In this document: positions 8,896-16,616 of the stretch, piece by piece | How the letters are laid out: the number at the start of each line of letters is the position of its first letter | How positions within the stretch are numbered: the stretch's first letter is position 1 | Source of the DNA: Gallionellaceae bacterium | Lineage (GTDB): Bacteria > Pseudomonadota > Gammaproteobacteria > Burkholderiales > Gallionellaceae | Assembly (NCBI GenBank): GCA_030823955.1 | Contig: JAVBYO010000011.1 | Coordinates: 38,081 to 102,080, forward strand | Direction: 5' to 3' | Length of the DNA stretch: 64,000 bases | The notes under the pieces: model-generated | Database searches by the model: none | The model's input: only the letters and a program-made list of their open reading frames with translations | Told to the model about the DNA's origin: nothing | Position numbers and translations under genes: made by a program

Positions 8896-9318
8896 ATGAC
8901 ACACCACATCACGATATTTCTCCTCCTTGCTCTTCTACCACTCGCCGCCAGTGCTCAGGGCAACTGTGACACCCAGGCCGAAGCAGAGCAAAATCGAATC
9001 ATTCGTGAGTTTTCTAGCCAGCCTCCATCAAAACATGACCAGGAAGCGTACCTCTCTTGGGCCAAGAACATGAATGCTGCCCTTGCTGCTGTTGGGCAGC
9101 GTCATGAGGATTGTCGTCGATCCAGCAGGACGGCGATCCCGCCGGCCACTGTCGCAAAGGAAGAGGAGTGCATTGCAGGGAGCAACCGCCGCGCAGAAGA
9201 ATTCGAAAAGAGATATCGAGGGCGAACCCTAACCGCGCAAGAACAAACAATCAGGCGCGCCGAGGAGCAGCGCTTAATCGAAGAGCGCATGTCATGCACA
9301 AGCCGCGCAAATCGGTAG
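8896..9318 (+). CDS. cassette-borne hypothetical secreted protein
   Basis: A 140-residue protein with a clear Sec signal peptide (hydrophobic ILLLLALLPLAASAQG-like stretch, cleavage after residue ~20). The mature part is highly charged and probably helical, rich in Glu/Arg/Gln, with four Cys residues (after NCDTQAEAEQ, EDCRRS, EECIAG, MSCTSR). I recognise no family. It lies 38 bp after the GTTAGGC core and ends 15 bp before an attC-like site, the usual layout of a promoterless integron cassette gene. The ATG follows the weak site aaggatcgcc. Periplasmic location is inferred from the signal peptide only. Confidence 0.65.
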   Translation: MTHHITIFLLLALLPLAASAQGNCDTQAEAEQNRIIREFSSQPPSKHDQEAYLSWAKNMNAALAAVGQRHEDCRRSSRTAIPPATVAKEEECIAGSNRRAEEFEKRYRGRTLTAQEQTIRRAEEQRLIEERMSCTSRANR

Positions 9319-9333
9319 GGATGCGGCTACAAC

Positions 9334-9403
9334 GCCCAACCCGGCAGTCCACACGGACGCTGCGCGATAAAGCCGCGCAGCGCCGGTTAGCTCTACGTTG
9401 GGT
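9334..9403 (+). other. attC-like recombination site of the first gene cassette
   Basis: This 70-bp element has the outer cores of an attC site: GCCCAAC (RYYYAAC, 9334-9340) and GTTGGGT (GTTRRRY, 9397-9403). Between them are inner arms CCGGC (9341-9345) and GCCGG (9382-9386), and a perfect central stem CGCTGCGCG/CGCGCAGCG. The bottom strand would fold into the single-stranded hairpin that IntI recognises. It sits just after the cassette ORF, in the correct orientation. No intI gene is present in the window. Confidence 0.75.
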
Positions 9404-9431
9404 GGCGTGTTAAGGCTTAGATCGAGATCAA

Positions 9432-9776
9432 ATGGAACCTGAATCGAAGCTGCGTGCCATCAAAGCGATCCACACCCTAGTGTGGGCGGTCTTTGCGGGC
9501 GCCATAGTCGCGATCCCGTTCTATGCTGCGGCCGGAAGCGTGCAGGTGGCGTGGGCTCTAATCGGCTTCGTCTTCCTTGAGGTCGCCGTCCTTCTTGCCA
9601 ACCGGATGATGTGTCCTCTAACCGCCGTGGCGGGGCGCTATACATCCGAGCGCCAGGACAACTTCGATATCTATTTGCCGCTCTGGCTTGCCCGCCATAA
9701 CAAGGAGGTCTTTGGTGGGCTCTACGTTGCAGGTATCGTCTACACCATATGGGTGTCGGTACAGGCCGCCACCTAA
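9432..9776 (+). CDS. cassette-borne small integral membrane protein
   Basis: A 114-residue protein with three predicted membrane segments: residues ~10-30 (LVWAVFAGAIVAIPFYA), ~36-55 (VAWALIGFVFLEVAVLL) and ~94-112. The segment between the second and third contains RMMCPLTAVAGRYTSERQDNFDIYLPLWLARHNK. That conserved-looking Cys-Pro-Leu-Thr plus NFDIYLP pattern resembles small DUF2784-like membrane proteins; function unknown. The stop codon TAA lies inside the RYYYAAC core of the next attC-like site, as is common in compact integron cassettes. It has no promoter of its own visible. Confidence 0.65.
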   Translation: MEPESKLRAIKAIHTLVWAVFAGAIVAIPFYAAAGSVQVAWALIGFVFLEVAVLLANRMMCPLTAVAGRYTSERQDNFDIYLPLWLARHNKEVFGGLYVAGIVYTIWVSVQAAT

Positions 9777-9834
9777 CCATTCGCTGCAGGCGCGACTGCC
9801 CTGACGGGCAGCGGCCTGAGCTCAAACGTTGTGG
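9771..9834 (+). other. attC-like recombination site of the second gene cassette (degenerate right core)
   Basis: ACCTAAC (9771-9777) fits RYYYAAC. A central stem CTGCCC/GGGCAG (9796-9801 and 9806-9811) lies inside partly complementary arms (GCAGG...CCTGAGC), and the site ends in CAAACGTTGTGG. The GTT crossover triplet is present at 9828-9830, but the following bases (GTGG) depart from RRRY. Together with the first site this defines two consecutive cassettes of about 545 and 431 bp in the same orientation. Confidence 0.6.
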
Positions 9835-9978
9835 TCGGGTCTTGCAACCAAGCAAAATCCTGATGCCTGATTTCAGTAACACACTCTTCCGAGAAAAACA
9901 CCACAAACCCCGCCCTGTTCCTCGGATCGTTTTGACGCGACATCCGGATAATCGCCATGACTAATGGAGTAATCAGTT

Positions 9979-11139
9979 ATGGCAGCGGAAGACAGCGATC
10001 TAGAAAAAACGGAACAGCCCTCACAGCGGCGCCTAGACCAGGCGCGTGAGGAGGGGCAGGTCGCGCGTTCGCGCGAACTTTCCACGTTTGCTGTGGTGAT
10101 GGCGGGCGGGGCGGGGCTGTGGTTGATGGGGTCTTCGTTGTCGCAGGCGCTCATCAAGCTGTTGCGCGAGGGACTGACGCTGAACCCCGATCTGGTGTTC
10201 AAATCCGAAGTGTTGATGCCGCATCTGCATTCTTTATCCATGGCCACGTTGCTGGCCTTTTTGCCGTTTCTGCTGTTGCTGCTGGGGGTGGCCACCTTTT
10301 CGCCGTTGTTGCTGAACGGCTGGCTGTTCACCATGAAGCCGCTGGTTCCCAATTTCTCCAAGCTCAATCCGGCCACCGGTATCGGGCGGATGTTCTCCGT
10401 GCATAGTCTGGTCGAGTTGCTCAAGGCCATTGCCAAGTCGGTGGTGGTTGGCGGTGTCGGTGCCTGGGTGATCTGGCATAACCGCGACACTGTGCTGTTG
10501 CTGGTGAGTGAGCCGGTGATCATGTCTATCCCGCATCTGGGCAGTGTGATGTGGTCGTGTTTCGCCGCCATCATGGGCGGGATGCTGCTGATCGTGGCGG
10601 TGGATGTGCCGTTCCAGTTGTGGGAGCACAACAAGAAGCTGAAGATGACCAAGGAAGAAGTGCGCAAAGAGGCCAAAGAGACCGAGGGCGATCCGCAGGT
10701 CAAGGGCAAGATCCGCAGCTTGCAGCGCGAGATGGCTCGCCGCCGCATGATGTCGGAGATCCCGACCGCCGATGTGGTGGTGACCAACCCGACCCACTTC
10801 TCGGTGGCGTTGAAATACAGCGAAGACGGTATGCGTGCGCCGGTGGTGGTGGCCAAAGGTACCCACCTGATGGCGGCCAAGATCAAGGAGATCGCCAAAC
10901 TGAACAATGTGCCTATCCTGGAAGCGCCGCCTTTGGCGCGTGCCTTGTATAAACACACCGACCTCGGTCAGGCGATCCCGGAAGCGTTGTATACCGCTGT
11001 CGCCGAAGTGCTGGCCTATGTCTACCAGTTGAAACGTTACAAGGCGGTCGGCGGTATGTATCCGCAAGAGCCGGGTGAATTGCCGGTGCCGAAGGAGCTC
11101 GATCCCTATACCACCAACCCTGAGTTGGCGGCGGATTAG
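9979..11139 (+). CDS. flhB: flagellar type III export apparatus protein FlhB
   Basis: A 386-residue export-gate component that switches substrate specificity from rod/hook to filament proteins. The N-terminal part has about four membrane helices (residues ~30-210). The cytoplasmic FlhB-C domain contains the autocleavage site Asn270-Pro-Thr-His followed by FSVALKY. The N-terminal AAEDSDLEKTEQPSQRRLDQAREEGQVARSREL is diagnostic. The start ATG has a ribosome site (ggag) at good spacing. It opens the flagellar cluster and lies just downstream of the two-cassette insertion, which has displaced it from hemY. It is separated from flhA by a long non-coding gap. Confidence 0.97.
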   Translation: MAAEDSDLEKTEQPSQRRLDQAREEGQVARSRELSTFAVVMAGGAGLWLMGSSLSQALIKLLREGLTLNPDLVFKSEVLMPHLHSLSMATLLAFLPFLLLLLGVATFSPLLLNGWLFTMKPLVPNFSKLNPATGIGRMFSVHSLVELLKAIAKSVVVGGVGAWVIWHNRDTVLLLVSEPVIMSIPHLGSVMWSCFAAIMGGMLLIVAVDVPFQLWEHNKKLKMTKEEVRKEAKETEGDPQVKGKIRSLQREMARRRMMSEIPTADVVVTNPTHFSVALKYSEDGMRAPVVVAKGTHLMAAKIKEIAKLNNVPILEAPPLARALYKHTDLGQAIPEALYTAVAEVLAYVYQLKRYKAVGGMYPQEPGELPVPKELDPYTTNPELAAD

Positions 11140-11625
11140 AGCGTGCCAAGCACCGTGAGATAAACAAAAAGGAGCAGAACCAGCCGAGAAATATCCATCG
11201 TTTTTTTCAATAGACGCGGGTCAGTCCCTGGGCTGGCCGCGTCCGTGTGTACCCAGCGGGCACGCCGGTTATCTCTTAGGGACGGTCTGATTAAGCCCGT
11301 TCGTGGTGAGTGTTTTCCGTTCGCTCCCTCGATACACCGCACAAGCGCGGTACTCGGGACGAACGGAAAACGTATCGAACCATAGTGTTCGGACTTAATC
11401 AGACCGTCCTTAGGATAGCCCGCGTCGTGCCTGTTGCCGCAACCTTTCCCTGCGCCTCTGCGCGCGGAGAGTGGCGGCTGCCCGGCTTCATCCGCCGGCT
11501 CATCGCTATAAATAGCCGCAGAAAACCCCTTCTATTCGCCCGCTCGTTTTTTTGGGAAGTTCCGATAATGGAGCCTACTAACGGATTGTTTCAGCGGTAC
11601 GAACCCAGAAGGAAGGATGCGGCAA
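11140..11625. other. long non-coding gap between flhB and flhA
   Basis: No credible gene is seen in this ~485-bp stretch, although flhB and flhA are usually adjacent. It holds the folded repeat described at 11280-11409, and a C/G-rich segment that ends in TCCGATAATGG at 11562-11572. That segment is only loosely like a sigma-28 -10 (GCCGATAA) and lacks a matching TAAA box 11 bases upstream. A promoter for flhA is probably located here but cannot be fixed by eye. Confidence 0.5.
11280..11409. repeat. 130-bp MITE-like nested palindromic repeat
   Basis: Outer 16-bp perfect inverted repeats (11280-11295 and 11394-11409, GGACGGTCTGATTAAG) enclose a second perfect 12-bp pair (11312-11323 and 11360-11371, GTTTTCCGTTCG), with a further imperfect inner stem. 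The sequences between the two pairs (CGTTCGTGGTGAG and TATCGAACCATA) resemble a dispersed REP-type palindrome cut in two. The size and terminal repeats suit a non-autonomous MITE, possibly one repeat inserted in another. Confidence 0.7.
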
Positions 11626-13707
11626 ATGAATTTCTTACTCATACTTCAGGATAGCTTCAAGCGCTCGGGCTTGCGCAGCATGGCCGGCCCCATCCTGATC
11701 GTGTTGATCCTGGCGATGATGGTGCTGCCGCTGCCGCCGTTCCTGCTGGATATCCTGTTCACGTTCAACATCGCCATGGCGATCATGGTGTTGCTGGTCA
11801 GCATGAACACCCTGAAGCCGCTCGATTTCGCCTCTTTCCCCACTGTGTTGCTGATCTCCACCTTGCTGCGCCTGTCGCTCAATGTGGCCTCGACCCGCGT
11901 GGTGCTGATGGAAGGCCACACCGGCCCGGACGCGGCAGGTAAGGTGATCGAGTCGTTCGGCCACTTCCTGGTCGGCGGCAACTACGCGGTCGGTATCGTG
12001 GTGTTTGCGATCCTGGTGGTCATCAACTTCATGGTCATCACCAAAGGTGCCGGACGTATCGCCGAAGTGGGCGCACGTTTCACCTTGGATGCGATGCCGG
12101 GCAAACAGATGGCGATCGACGCGGATCTGAACGCGGGTCTGATCGGTGAAGACGAAGCACGCCGCCGCCGTGCCGAAGTGGCGCAGGAAGCCGACTTCTA
12201 CGGGGCGATGGACGGTGCGAGTAAATTCGTGCGCGGCGATGCGGTCGCGGGCATCATCATTCTGGCGATCAACCTGATCGGCGGTTTCGTGGTCGGCGTG
12301 TTGCAACACAATCTGGACATGGGCACTGCGGCCAAGACTTACACGCTGTTGGCCATCGGTGACGGTCTGGTGGCACAGGTGCCCGCGCTGGTGATCTCCA
12401 CCGCCGCCGGTCTGGTGGTGAGCCGTGTGACCAGCAACGAGAACATCGGTCAGCAACTGGTGAAACAGTTGTTCACCAGCCCGCAAGTATTGCTGTTGAC
12501 CGCCGCCATCATCGGCATGATGGGCATGATCCCCGGTATGCCGCATTTCGCTTTCCTGCTGCTGGCCGGTGCGATGGCATGGCTGGCTTACTTTATGTTG
12601 AATCGCGCCAAGAAGGCTGCTGAACAGCCGGTGGTCGAGACTGTGGCTGCGCCTCCTTCAGAAGCCCCCGAAGCCAGCTGGGAAGATGTGGCACAGGTGG
12701 ATGTGCTGGGTCTGGAAGTGGGCTACCGCATCATCTCGCTGGTGGACAAGGCGCAGGATGGTGATCTGTTGCGCCGCATCAAAGGCATCCGCAAGAAATT
12801 CACTCAGGAGATGGGCTTCCTGCCTCCGCCGGTGCATATCCGCGACAACTTGGACCTGCGTCCGAATGCTTACCGCATCACTCTGAAGGGAGCCGAGATC
12901 GGTGTTGGCGAAGCGTATGCCAATATGTTCCTGGCCATCAATCCGGGCAGCGCCAACGGCGTGATCCCCGGCATACAAACTACCGATCCCGCATTCGGCT
13001 TGCCAGCGATCTGGATCGAAGGCGAGATGCGCGAGAACGCACAAGCCATGGGTTACACCGTGGTCGATGCCGGTACCGTGGTGGCAACACACATGAGTCA
13101 TCTCATTCATACCCATGCAGCCGAGTTGCTCGGTCGCCAGGAGTTGCAACAACTGCTCGACCACGTCGGCAAGATCGCGCCGAAACTCACCGAAGACCTC
13201 GTGCCGAAACTGTTGCCGTTGTCGACTGTGCAGAAGGTCATGCAGAACCTGTTGGACGAAGGCATGCATATCCGCGATATGCGCACCATTCTGGAGACGC
13301 TGGCGGAACATGCGCCACGCACCCAGGACGCGATGGTGCTGACCGGTCTGGTGCGTGTCGCCCTTGGCCCGGCCATCGTGCAGCAGTTCTACCCTTCAGT
13401 ACAGGAGCTGCAAGTCATCGGTATGGACAAAGAATTGGAGCATGTGTTGTCGCAGGCGATCCAAGCGGGCGGCGGTTCCGCTATCGAGCCGGGTCTGGCC
13501 AGCACGCTGCTGCGCGAGGCACGCTCTGCCGCCGAGACACAGGAACAAATGGGGTTGCCGACGGTGTTGCTGGTGCCGGGGCAGATACGTGATCTGCTGG
13601 CGCGTTTCCTGAAGCGCTCGTTGCCGCAGCTCAAAGTCATTTCGCATGAGGAAGTACCGGGATTCAAAACGGTTAGGGTTACATCTTTGGTAGGGGGTAG
13701 AGCATGA
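11626..13707 (+). CDS. flhA: flagellar type III export gate protein FlhA
   Basis: A ~693-residue export-gate protein with about eight N-terminal membrane helices (to residue ~330) and a large C-terminal cytoplasmic domain that docks chaperone-substrate complexes. Family hallmarks include LSLNVASTRVVL, the FHIPEP-type loop region (MVITKGAGRIAEVGARFTLDAMPGKQMAIDADL) and the C-terminal LKRSLPQLKVISHEEV. The frame offers ATG at 11617 and 11626. The strong ribosome site AGGAAGG (11610-11616) abuts the first with no spacing and lies nine bases before the second, so 11626 is preferred. The gene overlaps flhF by ATGA. Confidence 0.97.
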   Translation: MNFLLILQDSFKRSGLRSMAGPILIVLILAMMVLPLPPFLLDILFTFNIAMAIMVLLVSMNTLKPLDFASFPTVLLISTLLRLSLNVASTRVVLMEGHTGPDAAGKVIESFGHFLVGGNYAVGIVVFAILVVINFMVITKGAGRIAEVGARFTLDAMPGKQMAIDADLNAGLIGEDEARRRRAEVAQEADFYGAMDGASKFVRGDAVAGIIILAINLIGGFVVGVLQHNLDMGTAAKTYTLLAIGDGLVAQVPALVISTAAGLVVSRVTSNENIGQQLVKQLFTSPQVLLLTAAIIGMMGMIPGMPHFAFLLLAGAMAWLAYFMLNRAKKAAEQPVVETVAAPPSEAPEASWEDVAQVDVLGLEVGYRIISLVDKAQDGDLLRRIKGIRKKFTQEMGFLPPPVHIRDNLDLRPNAYRITLKGAEIGVGEAYANMFLAINPGSANGVIPGIQTTDPAFGLPAIWIEGEMRENAQAMGYTVVDAGTVVATHMSHLIHTHAAELLGRQELQQLLDHVGKIAPKLTEDLVPKLLPLSTVQKVMQNLLDEGMHIRDMRTILETLAEHAPRTQDAMVLTGLVRVALGPAIVQQFYPSVQELQVIGMDKELEHVLSQAIQAGGGSAIEPGLASTLLREARSAAETQEQMGLPTVLLVPGQIRDLLARFLKRSLPQLKVISHEEVPGFKTVRVTSLVGGRA

Positions 13708-14984
13708 ACGCAAAGAAATTTATCGCACTCAATTCACGCGAGGCATTGAGAATGGTGCGTGTCGAACTGGGAGACGATGCCGTTATTCTGTCCAACCGCA
13801 AGGTGGCGGACGGTGTTGAGATCGTGGCGATGGGTAGTGCTGAGCTGTCGCGTCTGAGCGAGACGCGTGCCCCCGAAGTCAAGCCGGCGGCTCCCGTGAA
13901 GGCCTCCCCGACACTACAGGATAAGGTGCTGAATCAGGCGGCGGCATTGGGTGCCAAGGTTCTGGATGCGAACACCAAACGCGAAGTCGCGGCGGCCAAG
14001 AAAGAAGAAGCGGTCGTGGCTAAGGTCGCAGTGTCGAGCGCCGAGCAGAGCGGCATCCTGAGCGAGATCAAAACCATGCACACGATGTTGCAAGAGCAGT
14101 TGGCCAGCATGGCCTGGAGCGATATGCAGCAGCGCAACCCGAAACGCAGCACTTTGCTGCGCGAGATGATCAACGTCGGATTCAGCCCGGCCCTGTCCAA
14201 ACAGTTGCTCGACAAGATGCCGGCCAACGGCGACAGCACCTGGGTGCGCCGTATCCTGGGACACAACATCCGTGTCGCTTCGGCGCAGGAGGATGTGGTG
14301 GCACGCGGCGGCGTCTACGCGCTGGTCGGCCCCACCGGTGTGGGCAAGACCACCACCACCGCCAAACTGGCGGCGCGTGCGGTGGTGCGTTACGGTGCGG
14401 ACAAGGTGGCACTCATCACCACCGACAGTTATCGTATCGGTGCACACGAACAACTCAAGATCTACGGCAAGATCCTCGGGGTGACCGTACATGCCGTGCG
14501 CGATACGGAAGACCTCAAGCTGACCCTGTCCGGCCTGAAACACAAACATCTGGTGCTGATCGATACCATGGGTGTGGGACAGCGCGACAGCCGCGTGGCG
14601 TCACAGGCGGAGATGTTCGACGCAGCCGGTGTGCAGCGTCTGCTGTTGCTGAATGCGACCAGTGCCGGCGGCACGCTGGACGACGTGGTGCGTATGTATC
14701 ACGGTAGCGGCGTGGTGGGTTGCATCGCGACCAAACTGGACGAGGCCGTCACATTGGGTACGGTGCTGGATGTGGTGATCCGCCACAAACTGTCCCTGCA
14801 CTACATCGCCAGCGGCCAGCGTGTTCCCGAGGATCTGCACGAAGTGAATCTGGATTATCTGTTGCACCGCGCTTTCAAGGCGAGTGCGCAGCCCAGCGCA
14901 TTCGAGGTGAAAGAATTGGAGTTCCCCGCTTTTATGGCCGCTGCCGCTGTTGCACCTATGATGCGAGCCGAACATGCGATATGA
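13704..14984 (+). CDS. flhF: flagellar biosynthesis GTPase FlhF
   Basis: A 426-residue SRP-type GTPase that sets flagellar position, usually at the pole. The N-terminal B domain (MNAKKFIALNSREALRMVRVELGDDAVILSNRKV) is followed by an Ala/Lys-rich linker (residues ~60-115) and an NG domain. The P-loop GPTGVGKTTTTA begins at residue 209, with later DTMGVGQRDS (G3) and TKLDEA (G4) motifs. It starts within the flhA stop (ATGA) and overlaps flhG by 11 bases, so flhA-flhF-flhG are coupled. FlhF with FlhG indicates numerically and spatially controlled, probably polar, flagella. Confidence 0.96.
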   Translation: MNAKKFIALNSREALRMVRVELGDDAVILSNRKVADGVEIVAMGSAELSRLSETRAPEVKPAAPVKASPTLQDKVLNQAAALGAKVLDANTKREVAAAKKEEAVVAKVAVSSAEQSGILSEIKTMHTMLQEQLASMAWSDMQQRNPKRSTLLREMINVGFSPALSKQLLDKMPANGDSTWVRRILGHNIRVASAQEDVVARGGVYALVGPTGVGKTTTTAKLAARAVVRYGADKVALITTDSYRIGAHEQLKIYGKILGVTVHAVRDTEDLKLTLSGLKHKHLVLIDTMGVGQRDSRVASQAEMFDAAGVQRLLLLNATSAGGTLDDVVRMYHGSGVVGCIATKLDEAVTLGTVLDVVIRHKLSLHYIASGQRVPEDLHEVNLDYLLHRAFKASAQPSAFEVKELEFPAFMAAAAVAPMMRAEHAI

Positions 14985-15888
14985 CAATCTGACAGGCGTT
15001 TCCTCTCCATTCGGGGATCAGGCCGAAGGACTGCGCCGCTTGTTGGCCAGGACTGCGGCACATGTGGTCACCGTGGTCGGTGCGCGCAGCGGACTGGGCG
15101 CGACCAGTGTGGTGGTCAATCTGGCAGCGGCGTGGGGTGCGGCTGGCAAAGACGTCCTGATCCTGGACGAACATCTGTCCACCAATAACGTGGCCAATAC
15201 TCTGGCGCTGAAGCCCCGCTACGATCTGTTGAATGTGATTCGCGGAGACAAAACGCTGCGCGAAGTTATGTTGCACGGCGGTGACGGTGTGCAGGTGTTG
15301 CCCGTGGCGCGCGCCATGCAGGCGCTGCCGAGGCTGGACGAGGCCGAACGTGACCGGCTGCTGGATATTCTGAATCAGGCCTCCAGAGGTATGGATGTGG
15401 TGCTGGTCGATGCCGCTGCGCGTGAAGGACATTCGGTCTGTGCCAGTTTGTCGGGCGACGAGCCGCTGATGCTGGTGTTGAATGCCACCGCCAGCGGTAT
15501 CACGGAAAGTTACGCGATGCTCAAGCAGATGGCGCTGGACAATGGCAGACTCGCCTTTGACATCGTGGTGAACAAGGTCAAGAATGCGTCCGAAGCCAAG
15601 GCTATCTTCGACAATATGGCGCAACTGGCCAGACGCAATTTAGATGTGCGGCTGGAATATATGGGATATATTCCGGTTGATGAGAAGCTCAAACGTGCGA
15701 CACAATTATGCCGTCCGGTCATCGCGGCCTTTCCCGGCGCGGAATGCACCGGTGCATTCGGTGAGCTGGCACGCAATCTCGGCGAAGCGCGCAGCGATGC
15801 CGATGCGGATACGAGTGGTCTGACTAGAGTGATGCAACGACTGATCCGCCAGGCGCGACCCATGAATGTGGTGTCCGCTATCACATGA
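14974..15888 (+). CDS. flhG: MinD-like flagellar number regulator FlhG/FleN with altered Walker A
   Basis: A 304-residue ParA/MinD-superfamily protein, in the position and of the size of FlhG/FleN, which limits flagellar number with FlhF. The Walker A region reads GARSGLGATS (residues 36-45). The loop normally carries a signature Lys and GKT/S; here the P-loop Lys position is Ala43 and no deviant Lys is present upstream. Downstream features such as LILDEH, VLVDAA and FDIVVNKVKNASEA fit the fold. ATP binding may be altered; whether this is family-typical in Betaproteobacteria needs an alignment. It overlaps flhF by 11 bases and fliA by ATGA. Confidence 0.88.
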   Translation: MRYDNLTGVSSPFGDQAEGLRRLLARTAAHVVTVVGARSGLGATSVVVNLAAAWGAAGKDVLILDEHLSTNNVANTLALKPRYDLLNVIRGDKTLREVMLHGGDGVQVLPVARAMQALPRLDEAERDRLLDILNQASRGMDVVLVDAAAREGHSVCASLSGDEPLMLVLNATASGITESYAMLKQMALDNGRLAFDIVVNKVKNASEAKAIFDNMAQLARRNLDVRLEYMGYIPVDEKLKRATQLCRPVIAAFPGAECTGAFGELARNLGEARSDADADTSGLTRVMQRLIRQARPMNVVSAIT

Positions 15889-16616
15889 GAAGTAATGTTA
15901 ACGCTATGTACACGGCAAACGGCTTAAGCGACAAGGAACAATGCCTGAAAGAATATGCGCCTCTGGTGAAGCGCATCGCCCACCATATGATGGTGAAGCT
16001 GCCGAGTAGCGTGGAAGTCGATGACATCATCCAGGCCGGCATGATGGGGCTGCTGGATGCGGCGGGGCGTTACGATGAGTTGCGCGGCGCGCAGTTCGAG
16101 ACCTATGCCGCGCAGCGTATCCGCGGTGCCATGCTGGACGAATTGCGCGGGGCGGACTGGTTGCCCAGAAGTCTGCGCCGCGATATGCGCCGTATCGAAG
16201 CGGCGATCCATCGCCTGCAGCAGACTTTCGGGCGCGCGCCCGCCGAATCCGAGATCGCCAAAGAATTGGGTGTGTCGCTGCCCGAATACCAGCAGATGCT
16301 GCTGGAGGCGCGCGGTGCACAACTGGTCTATTACGAGGATTTCCACGGCGAAGACGACGAGGATTTCTTTGATCGCCACGAAACGGGGGATAATTCCAAT
16401 CCTCTGGCGCTGTTGCAGGATGAACGTTTCCGCGGCGCGCTGATCAAGGCCATCGACGGGCTGCCCGAGCGGGAGCGCTTGATGATGGCGCTGCATTATG
16501 AGCAGGATCTGAACCTGCGCGAGATCGGTGAAGTGATGGGCGTGACCGAGTCGCGCGTGTGCCAGTTGCATAGTCAGGCAGTCGCACGCTTGCGCGGCTG
16601 GTTGAAAGGACATTGA
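15885..16616 (+). CDS. fliA: flagellar sigma factor sigma-28 (FliA)
   Basis: A 243-residue alternative sigma factor for late flagellar genes. It shows region 2 (LVKRIAHHMMVKLPSSVEVDDIIQAGMMGLLDA), the typical QRIRGAMLDELR, region 3 and a region 4 helix-turn-helix (NLREIGEVMGVTESRVCQLHSQAVARLR). The start overlapping the flhG stop (ATGA, 15885) is adopted; an ATG at 15906 is an alternative. Its antagonist FlgM is encoded 2 kb downstream, and two near-consensus target promoters lie in this window (19065-19091 and 27386-27412). It is followed directly by motC with a TGATG junction. Confidence 0.96.
   Translation: MRSNVNAMYTANGLSDKEQCLKEYAPLVKRIAHHMMVKLPSSVEVDDIIQAGMMGLLDAAGRYDELRGAQFETYAAQRIRGAMLDELRGADWLPRSLRRDMRRIEAAIHRLQQTFGRAPAESEIAKELGVSLPEYQQMLLEARGAQLVYYEDFHGEDDEDFFDRHETGDNSNPLALLQDERFRGALIKAIDGLPERERLMMALHYEQDLNLREIGEVMGVTESRVCQLHSQAVARLRGWLKGH

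Noticed and set aside
11562..11572. Possible sigma-28 promoter for flhA (TCCGATAATGG)
   Set aside because: There is no TAAA element at the required 11-base spacing; unlike the flgM and flgK promoters it fails the consensus.
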